64,000 nucleotides of DNA, taken from the NCBI GenBank assembly GCA_950097015.1, contig CATNEN010000038.1, positions 12,069,001-12,133,000 of the forward strand. The letters run 5' to 3'. Shown piece by piece: positions 12,001-20,908 of the stretch. Position 1 is the first letter of the stretch; the number at the start of each line of letters is the position of its first letter. Source of the stretch: Macrostomum hystrix (Eukaryota; Platyhelminthes; Macrostomidae). The position numbers and the translations under genes are program-made. The notes beneath the pieces are model-generated. The model was not told the origin of the DNA, did no database searches, and saw only the letters and a list, made by a program, of their open reading frames with translations.

Positions 12001-12124
12001 GCCGCATGTACGTGACAACACCATGAGCACTGTGGGTGCCACAGCCCCGACGATGGCATCAGCTCGTGAACTGCGTGCTCAGCGGCGACAACAAGTGCGG
12101 GACGCACTGTTCAACATCGCGTGA
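6095..12124 (+). CDS. BEL/Pao Gag-Pol polyprotein
   Basis: A single 2009-residue frame. The N-terminal 260 residues include a Cys-rich stretch (CQYCHTVIC about residue 30, YKCPLC about 75) and a Pro/Ala/Ser-rich linker. A DUF1759-type Gag region starts near 263 (QLQTFDGSDP). Zinc knuckles are CVFC...HC (about 498) and CFNC...NC (about 530). The DUF1758/A17-type aspartic protease motif is ALIDGG (Asp about 644), where D-S/T-G is usual. The RT core contains CISDLQSAFYQ (about 994) and YVDN (about 1080-1083), where YVDD is the common form. RNase H shows FSDGS (1250), RIELWAAL (about 1296) and YIDSQ (about 1329). Integrase has an HH-CC zinc region (about 1565-1605), then Asp in VDQLGP (about 1639), Asp in FLDQATA (about 1704) and Glu in AVERLVG (about 1756). 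A DUF5641-like C-terminus lies at about 1850-1935. The first ATG, 41 bp after the PBS, is taken as the start. Confidence 0.96.
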   Translation: MSSLCAFVSTTATCSETCLAQQHSKEKLRCQYCHTVICRRFADSAFSPKGSASKAVFDLLLSRLNEALDSAGPQPVYKCPLCPSSDGYSAPSLYEQLTAQGLMQVDLRDKRPTHFKRSGLQHGIRASGSEEGVESASTPEARDPGHVNNDGGSQRRNSANPATTSAQPASHSACATPRPTTTDPAAAPAHPGFFPRSSPSYAPGAAPAVSQDCMQQLLYSLTQMMQQNQQILLQVQAQACQPSNSSVPTQPAPRPNFSGDSVLRNVQLQTFDGSDPASFPAFWSSFNYRVDSTSYSDVDKFETLRGLLKDAALKKLGGLNACQPGAYKEARRILELNYGDLQEQKSVCYRRLLAMPRLRSIEYESLEDFADVLRLTIGQLSRLNEPAAAMDAYAFALWPKLPSAMQMDIQEARIKGSKTPMPTMAELQDHLDTKLRALRASIATAEPAAIPYAGASLVNAACHTKDIFKTEQRNSRPSWDPPARDNNSRLTRRRDANCVFCDSDTHAASHCGRVVKPDERLDIVRRKKLCFNCLRAHEVRNCPSRFRCQECKAKHHTSLHGASTLETKPAHKTVSTRQSKTNSHLNASSGTTAIADSESAPVNAISCISSTQDQQLSSTIMATFATAAVNPVNGASVKVTALIDGGCSYTYLNNDIAQRLGLKSLARLSLDSSACHADTRRRIHADIVRLELAAADGRRMPLKVLCVEKIAPAIHVPATKLPRDVQASLAHVPYGIANLPPARDEEVHLDLLIGNDYAQLLIGPSIGAIPLRPRLTAHLTPFGAILSGSLGDDEHHSGNSHPRVIGNTLLCNSHPTNLEQLVDRMTSLEILGLQKDVGRVNLQDDALTIRLLESVTRQPDGRFSVALPFKPEAEQLPTNFSQAFGRAQATHRRLTLAQREQYYAEFKKRKEEGVIKIVDGGKPAGSIVHVLPHFPVVKESSNTTKIRPVVDASAPTSLGGRSLNDLLETGPNLLTSLLQVQLRLRIFRYACISDLQSAFYQIAVHPSCRDALRIILPKDISKPLTQDNFQLWRFTRVVMGASPSPWILLAIIHKLCLDASQSCNFGLTDNEVESIPSGLYVDNLVQGYDDKGTGPRLIKGLRSLFKSAGFHLREFAANDSDALKELPREDRISSPSVQCLGISWDVQQDTLHLSKPEIPADSALTRSSLLSAISKPYDPFGCAAPLLLAGRLLYNAAFDSGDPWDKPADSDTIKAWSKLREDFIQIDRIAIPRRCIEDRTKPCRLVIFSDGSPQAYGFAIYLQQELNGHTISNLIHAKARLVPARKKGMYITVPRIELWAALIANRTASIVRDILTPAVNIVGITHYIDSQIVLYWLQNGTKLRPYEGRRVQEIRDSDLTSDRRYVPTKENPADYCTKPLDLAHLLSSNFLKGPSFLELPFDAWPSWTPPAVDVSLLKNTPSATVKHTQSNNLLAFAAKISMTPPAGMDITRYGRLSTLLGATAYVIRFATHSKAKGIPNTSEREAALLLWVKYVQELHHPKTLAAFRSNNPKACKLIHQLDLFEDHDGLLRLGSRMANATLSVDALHPFLLPPDSRLSHLLILHIHQQETHAAASTVLSRLRERFWVPRGLSTVRAALRHCLDCRSSKAPTLPRPPHGQLPSERLDSSQPAFSSILVDQLGPIHTFDSKTLIVVKRWALVICCAASRAVHLEYLYDYSADAVLHAFERFWARRGLTEGTIFLDQATAFQAAARVVDGLLAPAFQHKLYQDLQPFAAFRKLRFRFAPVRSPWHQGAVERLVGLTKASLRPALWRRRITDDELRTLLCKVEAVLNSRPLTALSSDPKDPRPLTPTDIVAPSPRLDLPAATDHFIPAPGQPPAEWLRALYRRREQIIDSFWERWRREYIQHLRSTHLQERRRTGCAPEGPRVGQLMLLADTTPRSCWKTCRVLAVHPDSAGVVRYVTVITSTGHESQRAISHLVPLEADMAPTCTSENDGAGSKDQQPLTPPHVRDNTMSTVGATAPTMASARELRAQRRQQVRDALFNIA

Positions 12125-12291
12125 CTTCCTTGACTAGCACATAGCAGTTGAACTTACAACAATTCCGGACAATTGTCTTACTGTCTAATCAATGTTAGTT
12201 GATCCACATCAACAATTCTGTTCATCGCTCCGCCCCCAGCCCCTGTCGAATTCCCGAATCCTCCAACTGTTAATCGTTCTGCCCCCCAGCC
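12125..12291 (+). other. BEL/Pao 3' untranslated segment with a duplicated LTR edge
   Basis: Between the stop codon and the 3' LTR, positions 12243-12291 partly repeat the junction: CTGTCG, then TTCCCGAATCCTCC, occurs at about 12243 and again at the true LTR start. The bases just before the LTR are pyrimidine-rich (CTGCCCCCCAGC), not the purine tract normally used to prime plus-strand synthesis. Confidence 0.7.
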
Positions 12292-12545
12292 TGTCGGATT
12301 CCCGAATCCTCCATATGCTATTACAAAGTACGCAATCTTTATATATTCATATATATTCATTTGCATTAGTCTGCCCCAATTCTCGTTCACTACGTTTGAA
12401 CCATAGACAAACTCCAAGCTTCCACTGTACTCTATAACTCGTATTATCAATAAAGCAAGCGCGGGGCTTTGCCCCAAAAGAGAAACTTTCTACCTTACCA
12501 CAGCAGCAGCAGCATATCCGTTTATATTATTGTCACTGCCTGACA
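12292..12545 (+). repeat. 3' LTR of the BEL/Pao element
   Basis: 254 bp, identical by eye to 5782-6035. AATAAA lies at 12449-12454. It is followed directly by the AATGG target duplication. Confidence 0.95.
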
Positions 12546-12550
12546 AATGG

Positions 12551-15139
12551 TCTAGGGGAAGAATGGTCTAGGGGAAGAATGGTCTAGGGGAAGAATGGTC
12601 TAGGGGAAGAATGGGGGAGTGGGTAAAATGTGAGGGGTAGAATGAGAAAGGGGTGGAATGGGAGACGGGTAGATTGGTGGAGGGTAGAATGTCAGATGGT
12701 GGGATGAGAGGGGTAGAATAGGAGACGGTAGGATGAGAGAGGTAGAATGGCAGACAGTAGGATGAGGGGGGTAGAATGGCAGACAGTAGGATGAGAGGGG
12801 TAGAATGGCAGACGGCAGGATGAGAGGGGTAGAATGGCAGACGGTAGGATGAGGGGGGTAGAATGGCAGACAGTAGGATGAGAGGGGTAGAATGGCAGAC
12901 GGTAGGATGAGAGAGGTAGAATGGCAGACAGTAGGATGAGGGGGGTAGAATGGCAGACAGTAGGATGAGAGGGGTAGAATGGCAGACGGCAGGATGAGAG
13001 GGGTAGAATGGCAGACGGTAGGATGAGGGGGGTAGAATGACAGACAGTAGGATGAGAGGGGTAGAATGGCAGACGGTAGGATGAGAGAGGTAGAATGGCA
13101 GACAGTAGGATGAGGGGGGTAGAATGGCAGACAGTAGGATGAGAGAGGTAGAATGGCAGACAGTAGGATGAGGGGGGTAGAATGGCAGACAGTAGGATGA
13201 GAGGGGTAGAATGGCAGACAGTAGGATGAGAGGGGTAGAATGGCAGACAGTAGGATGAGAGGGGTAGAATGGCAGACGGTAGGATGAGGGGGGTAGAATG
13301 GCAGACAGTAGGATGAGAGAGGTAGAATGGCAGACAGTAGGATGAGGGGGGTAGAATGGCAGACAGTAGGATGAGAGGGGTAGAATGGCAGACAGTAGGA
13401 TGAGAGGGGTAGAATGGCAGACGGCAGGATGAGAGGGGTAGAATGGCAGACAGTAGGATGAGAGGGGTAGAATGGCAGACGGCAGGATGAGAGGGGTAGA
13501 ATGGCAGACGGTAGGATGAGGGGGGTAGAATGGCAGACAGTAGGATGAGAGGGGTAGAATGGCAGACAGTAGGATGAGAGGGGTAGAATGGCAGACGGTA
13601 GGATGAGAGAGGTAGAATGGCAGACAGTAGGATGAGGGGGGTAGAATGGCAGACAGTAGGATGAGAGAGGTAGAATGGCAGACAGTAGGATGAGGGGGGT
13701 AGAATGGCAGACAGTAGGATGAGAGGGGTAGAATGGCAGACAGTAGGATGAGAGGGGTAGAATGGCAGACGGTAGGATGAGGGGGGTAGAATGGCAGACA
13801 GTAGGATGAGAGAGGTAGAATGGCAGACAGTAGGATGAGGGGGGTAGAATGGCAGACAGTAGGATGAGAGGGGTAGAATGGCAGACAGTAGGATGAGAGG
13901 GGTAGAATGGCAGACGGCAGGATGAGAGGGGTAGAATGGCAGACAGTAGGATGAGAGGGGTAGAATGGCAGACGGCAGGATGAGAGGGGTAGAATGGCAG
14001 ACGGTAGGATGAGGGGGGTAGAATGGCAGACAGTAGGATGAGAGGGGTAGAATGGCAGACAGTAGGATGAGAGGGGTAGAATGGCAGACGGTAGGATGAG
14101 AGAGGTAGAATGGCAGACAGTAGGATGAGGGGGGTAGAATGGCAGACAGTAGGATGAGAGAGGTAGAATGGCAGACAGTAGGATGAGGGGGGTAGAATGG
14201 CAGACAGTAGGATGAGAGGGGTAGAATGGCAGACAGTAGGATGAGAGGGGTAGAATGGCAGACGGTAGGATGAGGGGGGTAGAATGGCAGACAGTAGGAT
14301 GAGAGAGGTAGAATGGCAGACAGTAGGATGAGGGGGGTAGAATGGCAGACAGTAGGATGAGAGGGGTAGAATGGCAGACAGTAGGATGAGAGGGGTAGAA
14401 TGGCAGACAGTAGGATGAGAGGGGTAGAATGGCAGACGGTAGGATGAGAGAGGTAGAATGGCAGACAGTAGGATGAGGGGGGTAGAATGGCAGACAGTAG
14501 GATGAGAGAGGTAGAATGGCAGACAGTAGGATGAGGGGGGTAGAATGGCAGACAGTAGGATTAGAGGGGTAGAATGGCAGACAGTAGGATGAGAGGGGTA
14601 GAATGGCAGACAGTAGGATGAGAGGGGTAGAATGGCAGACGGTAGGATGAGGGGGGTAGAATGGCAGACAGTAGGATGAGAGAGGTAGAATGGCAGACAG
14701 TAGGATGAGGGGGGTAGAATGGCAGACAGTAGGATGAGAGGGGTAGAATGGCAGACAGTAGGATGAGAGGGGTAGAATGGCAGACAGTAGGATGAGAGGG
14801 GTAGAATGGCAGACAGTAGGATGAGAGGGGTAGAATGGCAGACAGTAGGATGAGAGGGGTAGAATGGCAGACAGTAGGATGAGAGGGGTAGAATGGCAGA
14901 CAGTAGGATGAGAGGGGTAGAATGGCAGACAGTAGGATGAGAGGGGTAGAATGGCAGACAGTAGGATGAGAGGGGTAGAATGGCAGACAGTAGGATGAGA
15001 GGGGTAGAATGGCAGACAGTAGGATGAGAGGGGTAGAATGGCAGACAGTAGGATGAGAGGGGTAGAATGGCAGACAGTAGGATGAGAGGGGTAGAATGGC
15101 AGACAGTAGGATGAGAGGGGTAGAATGGCAGACAGTAGG
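12551..15139. repeat. 17-bp then 29-bp minisatellite (2.5 kb)
   Basis: After a few 17-bp units the array changes to a 29-bp unit (AGAGGGGTAGAATGG + CAGACAGTAGGATG), roughly 83 copies from about 12720. The two units share GGGGTAGAATGG. Variants (AGAGAGG, GGGGGG, CGGCAGG, CGGTAGG) are not random: the pattern near 13480-13620 recurs 493 bp later (17 units), showing a higher-order repeat. The last 14 or so units are uniform. Long minus-strand frames of 874 and 907 codons run through it only because the unit lacks stops. Confidence 0.95.
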
Positions 15140-15298
15140 ATGATGGGGCTTGAGTTGGAGAGTTTGAGTAAGGCAGTGAAGAAGGACGAGAAGATACGTA
15201 GGAACAGTGACACAGGAGACACAATTGGTAGTTTAGCAGTGCTACTAGTCATATTTCTCAGTGGAGCATTGCTCATTTTAGCAATATCCAAGCACTAG
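15140..15298 (+). CDS. Small ORF with C-terminal membrane segment (speculative)
   Basis: Fifty-two codons start at ATGATG, where the 29-bp array ends, and stop with TAG. The N-terminal half is charged (SLSKAVKKDEKIRRNSDTGD) and the C-terminal half is hydrophobic (LAVLLVIFLSGALLILAIS), followed by KH and the stop, like a tail anchor. AATAAA occurs 91 bp after the stop (15389-15394). It could be a terminal exon of an unseen gene, a transposon remnant or chance. I do not recognise a family. Confidence 0.2.
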   Translation: MMGLELESLSKAVKKDEKIRRNSDTGDTIGSLAVLLVIFLSGALLILAISKH

Positions 15299-15775
15299 AA
15301 ATGCTCTTCACAAAAATTGGTGGATAGGTGGCAACAATTGCGAGAGTAACGTAGGAAATCCAACCGCAGGTACCATTGCCAGTGAGGCAATAAAAAATGC
15401 ACAGCTTCGGCTGTAGGCTTTGCGGGGAAGAGATTGGGGGTGAGGCAGCCCAGATGATTGATGAGCTGATATATCTGTTCGGGAGGTGCCGAGTGTTGGA
15501 GACAGGAGACGGGAATATTAAGGATTATTTGTGTAGCCAGCTAAAACCCGTCGCTTCCTCTCTCTGAATTCTCTTTCTAGGACTAAAAATCCTTCCTAAA
15601 ATCCCAAAAAGCGAAACGGCTCTTCTGCCTTTCTGCCTGATGTGTCCTCTGCGGCAGCTTCGTCAATATTGCCCCTCCCAGAACTGTGTCTCCACACCCT
15701 GTCCCATTGTTGTGATAGCCAGTTTTCTGCAACTAATATTGACACTGCAGCGACAGGTTGTGCTAGGAAATATCA
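15299..15775. other. Spacer without a supported gene
   Basis: Apart from the AATAAA at 15389-15394, no feature is recognised. The frame opening at 15640 runs into the following 24-bp array, so it is not treated as a gene. Confidence 0.5.
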
Positions 15776-16390
15776 GGAGTGGATTGATGGATGGGAGGTG
15801 GAGTGGATTGATAGATGGAAGGTGGAGTGGATTGATGGATTGGAGGTGGAGTGGATTTATAGATGGAATGTGGAATAGATTGATAGATGGAAGGTGGAGT
15901 GGATTGATAGATCGAAGGTGGAGTGGATTGATAGATGGAAGGTGGAGTGGATTGATGGATGGGAGGTGGAATGGATTGATGGATGGGAGGTGGAATGGAT
16001 TGATGGATGGGAGGTGGAGTGGATTAATAGATGGGAGGTGGAATGGATTGATAGATGTGGAGTGGATTGATGGATGGGAGATGGAATGGATTGATGGATG
16101 GGAGGTGGAATGGATTGATGGATGGAAGGTGGAATGGATTGATGGATGGGAGGTGGAATGGATTGATGGATGGGAGGTGGAATGGATTGATGGATGGGAG
16201 GTGGAGTGGATTGATAGATGAAAGGTGGAGTAGATTGATAGATGTGGAGTGGATTGATGGATGGGAGATGGAATGGATTGATGGATGGGAGGTGGAATGG
16301 ATTGATGGATGGGAGATGGAATGGATTGATGGATGTGTTAGATTGATGGATATGGAGTGGATTGACGGGTGGGAATAGGAATGGATTGGC
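15776..16390. repeat. 24-bp minisatellite
   Basis: Units of GGATTGATGGATGGGAGGTG plus GAAT, with GATA and AAGG variants, about 25 copies. Because 24 is a multiple of three, long frames stay open on both strands without implying protein. Confidence 0.95.
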
Positions 16391-16885
16391 ATCATGAGGA
16401 TATTTAGGGACTAAATGCCCTAGGTGGCTACATGGTGTACTCGAAGCAGCTTTGAGTTCCGCAAGTTTCTGAGAACTCTTTGGCTGCTCTAAGCACTTTC
16501 ATCAATAACACTTGCACTTGTCGGCAGAATTAATCCCAGAAAACTGACGCGGCACTCAGTGATATTAAAATTATGTTTATGATTGCGGGTTCCAGTCTAG
16601 CCTCCAAGTTTCTTCAACAAAATAATAATGAAAGCGATTTCTAAGCACATCAGAGCTCTCAATTGCCTGACTGATGGTTCTGAACAATGTCCTCAGTGCC
16701 TCAGTTGCCTCAGTTGCCGACTGCTTACACAGCAAACACAGCTGCCACGATTCAACCAGCCGATGCCGCCGAGATGAGGATTCAAGATGGCGCAGCTCGG
16801 CTAGTTGAAGTGCCTGGAGAGAAACGACGTCTTCAAGAACACCTGGGCGGTGTTCGCTTTCAAAGGTGACTTTAAATATTATTGG
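16391..16885. other. Spacer with a GC-rich 180-bp island (possible exon)
   Basis: Most of the interval is unremarkable. At about 16687-16870 GC content rises to the level of the exons elsewhere. Between an AG at about 16803 and GTGAC at about 16867, the plus strand could encode LKCLERNDVFKNTWAVFAFK. No family is recognised and both strands are open, so no gene is called. Confidence 0.25.
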
Positions 16886-16889
16886 TGTA

Positions 16890-17360
16890 GTGGATGCTTT
16901 GAGCACAGCTTTGAGTATAGGTTCCAGTATAGCTTGGAGCACAGCTCTGAGTATAGATTAATTTATAGCTTTGAGTACAGCTTAGTTCACAGCTTTGAGT
17001 ACAGCTTAGTTTATAGCTTTGAGTACAGCTTAGTTTATAGCTTTGAGTACAGCTAAGTTTATAGCTTTGAGTACAGCTTAGTTCACAGCTTTGAGTACAG
17101 CTTAGTTTATAGCTTTGAGTACAGCTTAGTTTATAGCTTTGAGTACAGCTTAGTTTATAGCTTTGAGTACAGCTTAGTTCACAGCTTTGAGTACAGCTTA
17201 GTTTATAGCTTTGAGCACAGCTAAGTTTATAGCTTTGAGTACAGCTTTGTTCACAGCTTTGAGTACAGCTAAGTTTATAGCTTTGAGCACAGCTAAGTTT
17301 ATAGCTTTGAGTACAGCTTTGTTCACAGCTTTGAGTACAGCTTAGATTATAGCTTACGAT
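16890..17360. repeat. 24-bp minisatellite
   Basis: Units of AGCTTTGAGTACAGCTTAGT plus TTAT, about 19 copies with TTCA/TTTA and CTAAG variants. The open frames in it are artefacts. Confidence 0.95.
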
Positions 17361-17596
17361 CAGAAAAATTTGAAATGGAATCGGAAAAGCTAAAGGTTTT
17401 GCAGTATTCATTTAAAAAACTTAAAGAAGTAAGACTTTATAATTTGATGTTAAAGTACAGCTATATTAAAGTGCACTGAACTTTACAGTTTCTCTGCTCG
17501 ACTGTCTGCCATTCGTTCAGTGTGCAATCTTCTAAGAAGCAGATTTTTTATCTTTCAGGAAAAGTTTTCAGGTAATTTTTTTCTGGTTGCTATGGT

Positions 17597-17646
17597 TACT
17601 GACGACAGAGTCGACCCGCCGCCAGCGAGGAGGCAATTATGCTCAT
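17597..17646 (-). repeat. SINE-B 3' fragment
   Basis: GCCAGCGAGGAGGCAATT and its flanks match, inverted, part of the SINE-B copy at 29640-29690 and match the copy at 57060-57105. About 50 bp remain. Confidence 0.6.
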
Positions 17647-17663
17647 TTTGCTAAACCTCAAAT

Positions 17664-17822
17664 TGCATACACTCACACCTGTACACACTCACACCTGTAC
17701 ACACTCACACCTGTACACACTCACACCTGTACACACTCACACCTGTACACACTCACACCTGTACACACTCACACCTGGACACACTCACACCTGTACACAC
17801 TCACACCTGTACACACTCCCAC
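17664..17822 (-). repeat. 16-bp minisatellite with GT...AG unit
   Basis: About ten copies. On the minus strand the unit reads GTGTGAGTGTGTACAG, so the junctions read ACAG|GTGTGAG. It lies just downstream of the GPCR stop codon. Confidence 0.9.
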
Positions 17823-17933
17823 TTGTTGTTGCATGCATTGTTTAGAGCTCAAGCTAGTGAAGATTATTTTTAATTTTCCAGTCAAATATTTAGTTAAGAA
17901 TATTTCTCATTTCGCAGAATCAGCTCAGCTTCA

Positions 17934-20908
17934 TCATCCCTCTCGAAGTTCCATCATCTCTTCGCCATCCTCGTCTCGCAGGTGCGTCAGTTGCTGCTGC
18001 TGCTGCTGCTGCTGCCGACGCGACGTCAACAGGGCCACTGTGGCCTCCTCGTGCCTACAAGACATGCCGCCAGCGTTGCTTCGGCCGCCGTCCGCTGCCG
18101 CAGCCGGCCTCGCCGACGGCACCGCCTCGTTGTCCTCAACGACGGCTCTAAGAAAGATTCGCCTGAACTCGGCCCTGAATGCCGAATTGAAGAAGCCGTA
18201 GAGCAGCGGATTCAGGCAGGCCGGAAGCAGAATTAGCAGCAACGGCGAGAACTCGGTCAGCACGGCTCTGGCACTGCCTCCTCCACCGCCGCCGCTGCCG
18301 CCCCCGCCGCCGCCCTGAACAAAGCCGAACAGATTCAAAGACCGAGGACCGTCAGCGGCCGGATCAGCGTCCGAGTCAGCCGAGGCGCTGCCGTTGGCTC
18401 CAGCCAAGCCGATGCGGATGTCGGTTAGGTCGTGATAGACATTCGAGACCGTCAGCGGCAGCCAGGCTACGGCGAAGGCTACGGCAATGACTGCCAGAAC
18501 CAGGTTAGCTCGGCGACTTCGGCGACGCTCGACACGAGCTCGCTCGCGCTGGTAGTCAGTGACGACTGCGGCGGCAGCAGGCGCATTTTCGGCCATCCCC
18601 GCGGCCGGCGCCGCCTGTTGGCGCTGGCGTCGGCGAACTTTCTCGTTCAGCTGTCGGCAAAGAAGGCCGTAGGCCACGCTGACGGTGCAGAGCGGCACCA
18701 GGTATTGGAACAGCAGCGCCACGCCGCAGCTGTAGGCGGCCTTCCAGACCTTCACCAGCGGATCCGTGGTCATCTCGGTGCAGAGGTGCCTCGGCCGGCT
18801 CTCGTGCGGTATCCACGACTCGGTGATGGTGGCGAATCCGGCTAGAGGCGAGGCCAGGGCGCCGGCGAGCAGCCAGACGGCGGCGATCCACATGACGGCG
18901 CGACGTCGGCGCCGCTTTTCGTTGGGACGCCAGCCGACACGGTTGATGACCTGTTAGGGGCGATGGAATCCAGATTGGGATTCTTGGGAAATGACACTGA
19001 AAAAGCTCGTACTAATTTTGGATTGGAATTAGAAAAGGTAAAGTACATCTGTATTCTATATAAAATAAAAAGAATGATTTTTTCTGCAACTTTTAGTCGC
19101 GACCCCAAAATGAATGATGAGCAATTTGAGTCCCCAGACAGTTAGTTACTAAGCTATTAGGTCCGTCAATTGACTCGGACAGTTCTGCGTGAGATTTCAT
19201 TATTAACGAGCCTTTCCAAGAACGGAGCCACTTTACGTGAGCCGAGTCTCTATAGATTCTTGCAGCGCCCACTTTCAAGTCTTTTTCTACCGAACTTACT
19301 CGCAATTTGACTCGCAATTTGACTATACGAGCGTAGGTACTCCCCACCCTAAAAGATGAAGCCGCGGCCTCAGCATCTCAGTATCAGATGGGCTTGCTGT
19401 GAAGGGGAGGATATAAATTAAATTTCTAGTCGCTGTCAACTCTGGAATTGAACCTGCAGTTGGTGTCTGTCTGATTGTCGGGCTGGGCTAGTCCTGGCCG
19501 GGCTTGTCTCTAGGATAGAGGAGTTTTGACTCGGTTCAATAAACTTTCATTTTATACGTAGTTGCCGCACCGGGCTGCTCTTGTGAGTTGATCTAATTAA
19601 AATCGCTGTTTTGCACCCCAACTAAGTATATAGGGGCCGTTGATTCGCAAACTCACACTATAGGCCTGCTTAGTTCTCCTCTATTTGGACTTTTAACAAA
19701 AGTTTCGCCAATTCTTTAGGATAAAACAGATATAGCGGCGGCCTGTGGGGATTATTTTCCCATTGAAAATAATCCTATACAACCACCTATACTTAGTCCC
19801 TCTGAACATAATAATTCCCAATTCTATTCATATAATATTTATATTGTCTATAGTCTCAAGGAAAAGCAATTGATTTAGTGTCCATGACAACGCTGGGAGC
19901 TGTCCATCGTTGTATTAGCAAGGGATTATATTCTCGTTTCGCGAATAGGGATTACCATCCAATCAGACAAGGATGCTCGGATGAAGGTCCGGATATGAAG
20001 ATAATATTTTGTATTAAGAGATGGACTGGCATTCTGCAAATTATTGGCTTTTTATAGTTTTACAGTTTTAATCTTTCTAGGAAATTAGAAAAGAAAAGCT
20101 ATTTTCTAGCTCCAAAAACTGAGAAGGGAGCTCTGAGGGGACTTTTCTGAGGGGAGATTTTTCAAGGGGAATTTTGTAAGGGGAATTTTGTAAGGGTTTC
20201 TTTTGGGAGTTTTCTAATGGGATTTTTCTGAGGGTAATTTTTTCAGGTGGATCTTTGTGAGGCGAGTTTTCTATGAGAAGTTTTCTGAGAGAGTTTTGTG
20301 AGGGGACTTTCAGAGGGGAATTTCTAAAGGGTAGCTTTTTTTAAATCTCGTAAGGGAACTTTTAAACGGGAGTTTTCAGTTTTAATCGTCAGGGATATGA
20401 CATTATTAATATTATAAGCTAGTAGAGTCCTCACCTGGAATCTATCCAGCGCAATGGCGATGATGGCGTAGGTGGACACAAACACGTTCACCCCAGTCAG
20501 GGTGTTGACCAGTTTGCACAGAGCCAAGCCGAACTGCCAGCCATTGTAGCGTTGAAATAGGCGGACAATGTTCAAGGGCTGGGTGAAGCCGCAGAGGACG
20601 AGGTCGCTGAGGGCCAAGTTGGCGATGTGCAAATTGCCGCCGGTGCGCATTCGCCGGTTGTGCAACAAAAGGCAGACGACCGTGGCGTTGCCAATGGCGC
20701 CAAACAGCAGGAATATTGAATAGAACCCAATGGCCACGTACAGGGTGGGTAGCTGGCGACGTTCGGCTGCTTCGAAGGCGGCCGAGGCGGCCTTGATGGC
20801 GGCCACCTGGTCGCTGTAGTTGGCACAAGCGAGCTGGTGAATGATGCTAGCCAGGTCCATAGGGTTGCTGGGGCTATCGCTGTCGACTTGTGAGCAGGTC
20901 ATTGTCAA
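17934..20908 (-). CDS. Neuropeptide (NPY/NPF-like) class A GPCR, 496 aa
   Basis: Two exons: 20435-20908 and 17934-18950, joined in phase 0 (donor CAG|GTGAGG, acceptor CTAACAG). The protein is a seven-helix plasma-membrane peptide receptor expected to signal through G proteins. Exon 1 holds a sequon (N30), TM1 with GN at 73-74, LALSD in TM2 (98-102), W124 in the first outer loop, C131, and DRF (155-157) in place of DRY. Exon 2 holds C215 (disulfide partner of C131), TM5, a basic third inner loop, WLP in TM6 (321-323) and NPLLY in TM7 (405-409). The WxFG..LCKLV and VFVST..IALDR stretches resemble NPY/NPF receptors, but the ligand is inferred. Oddities are a roughly 60-residue TM6-TM7 outer loop with a glycine run, and a polyQ tail (471-478). 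The start is the first ATG, with an AG acceptor-like site about 7 bp upstream. Confidence 0.88.
19150..20135. other. GPCR intron, unannotated part
   Basis: Most of this intronic stretch has no recognisable element. At about 19403-19600 a segment beginning TGTGAAGGGGAGGATATAAA and containing AATAAA (about 19540) looks like a solo LTR of a Gypsy-type element, but I found no target duplication or matching second LTR. Confidence 0.3.
20140..20345. repeat. Degenerate G/T-rich short-unit repeat
   Basis: Loose repetition of GAGGGGA-TTTT-type units of about 14-20 bp in the GPCR intron, up to the end of the open extension of exon 1. Confidence 0.6.

Larger units (their letters stand above)
5782..12545 (+). 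mobile_element. Complete BEL/Pao-type LTR retrotransposon
   Basis: The 6.76-kb element has identical 254-bp LTRs (5782-6035 and 12292-12545), a primer-binding site just inside the 5' LTR, and one open Gag-Pol frame of 2009 codons. The LTRs start TGTC and end GACA. AATGG flanks both ends (5777-5781 and 12546-12550), matching the 4-6 bp target duplication known for BEL/Pao. The domain order Gag, protease, RT, RNase H, integrase is typical of the superfamily. No envelope-like frame follows Pol. LTR identity and the intact frame imply a recent insertion, so other active copies are likely in the genome. Confidence 0.96.

Noticed and set aside
12568-15291. Minus-strand open frames of 907 and 874 codons
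   Set aside because: They are translations of the 29-bp minisatellite, which lacks stops. Two frames stay open at once and there is no non-repetitive domain.
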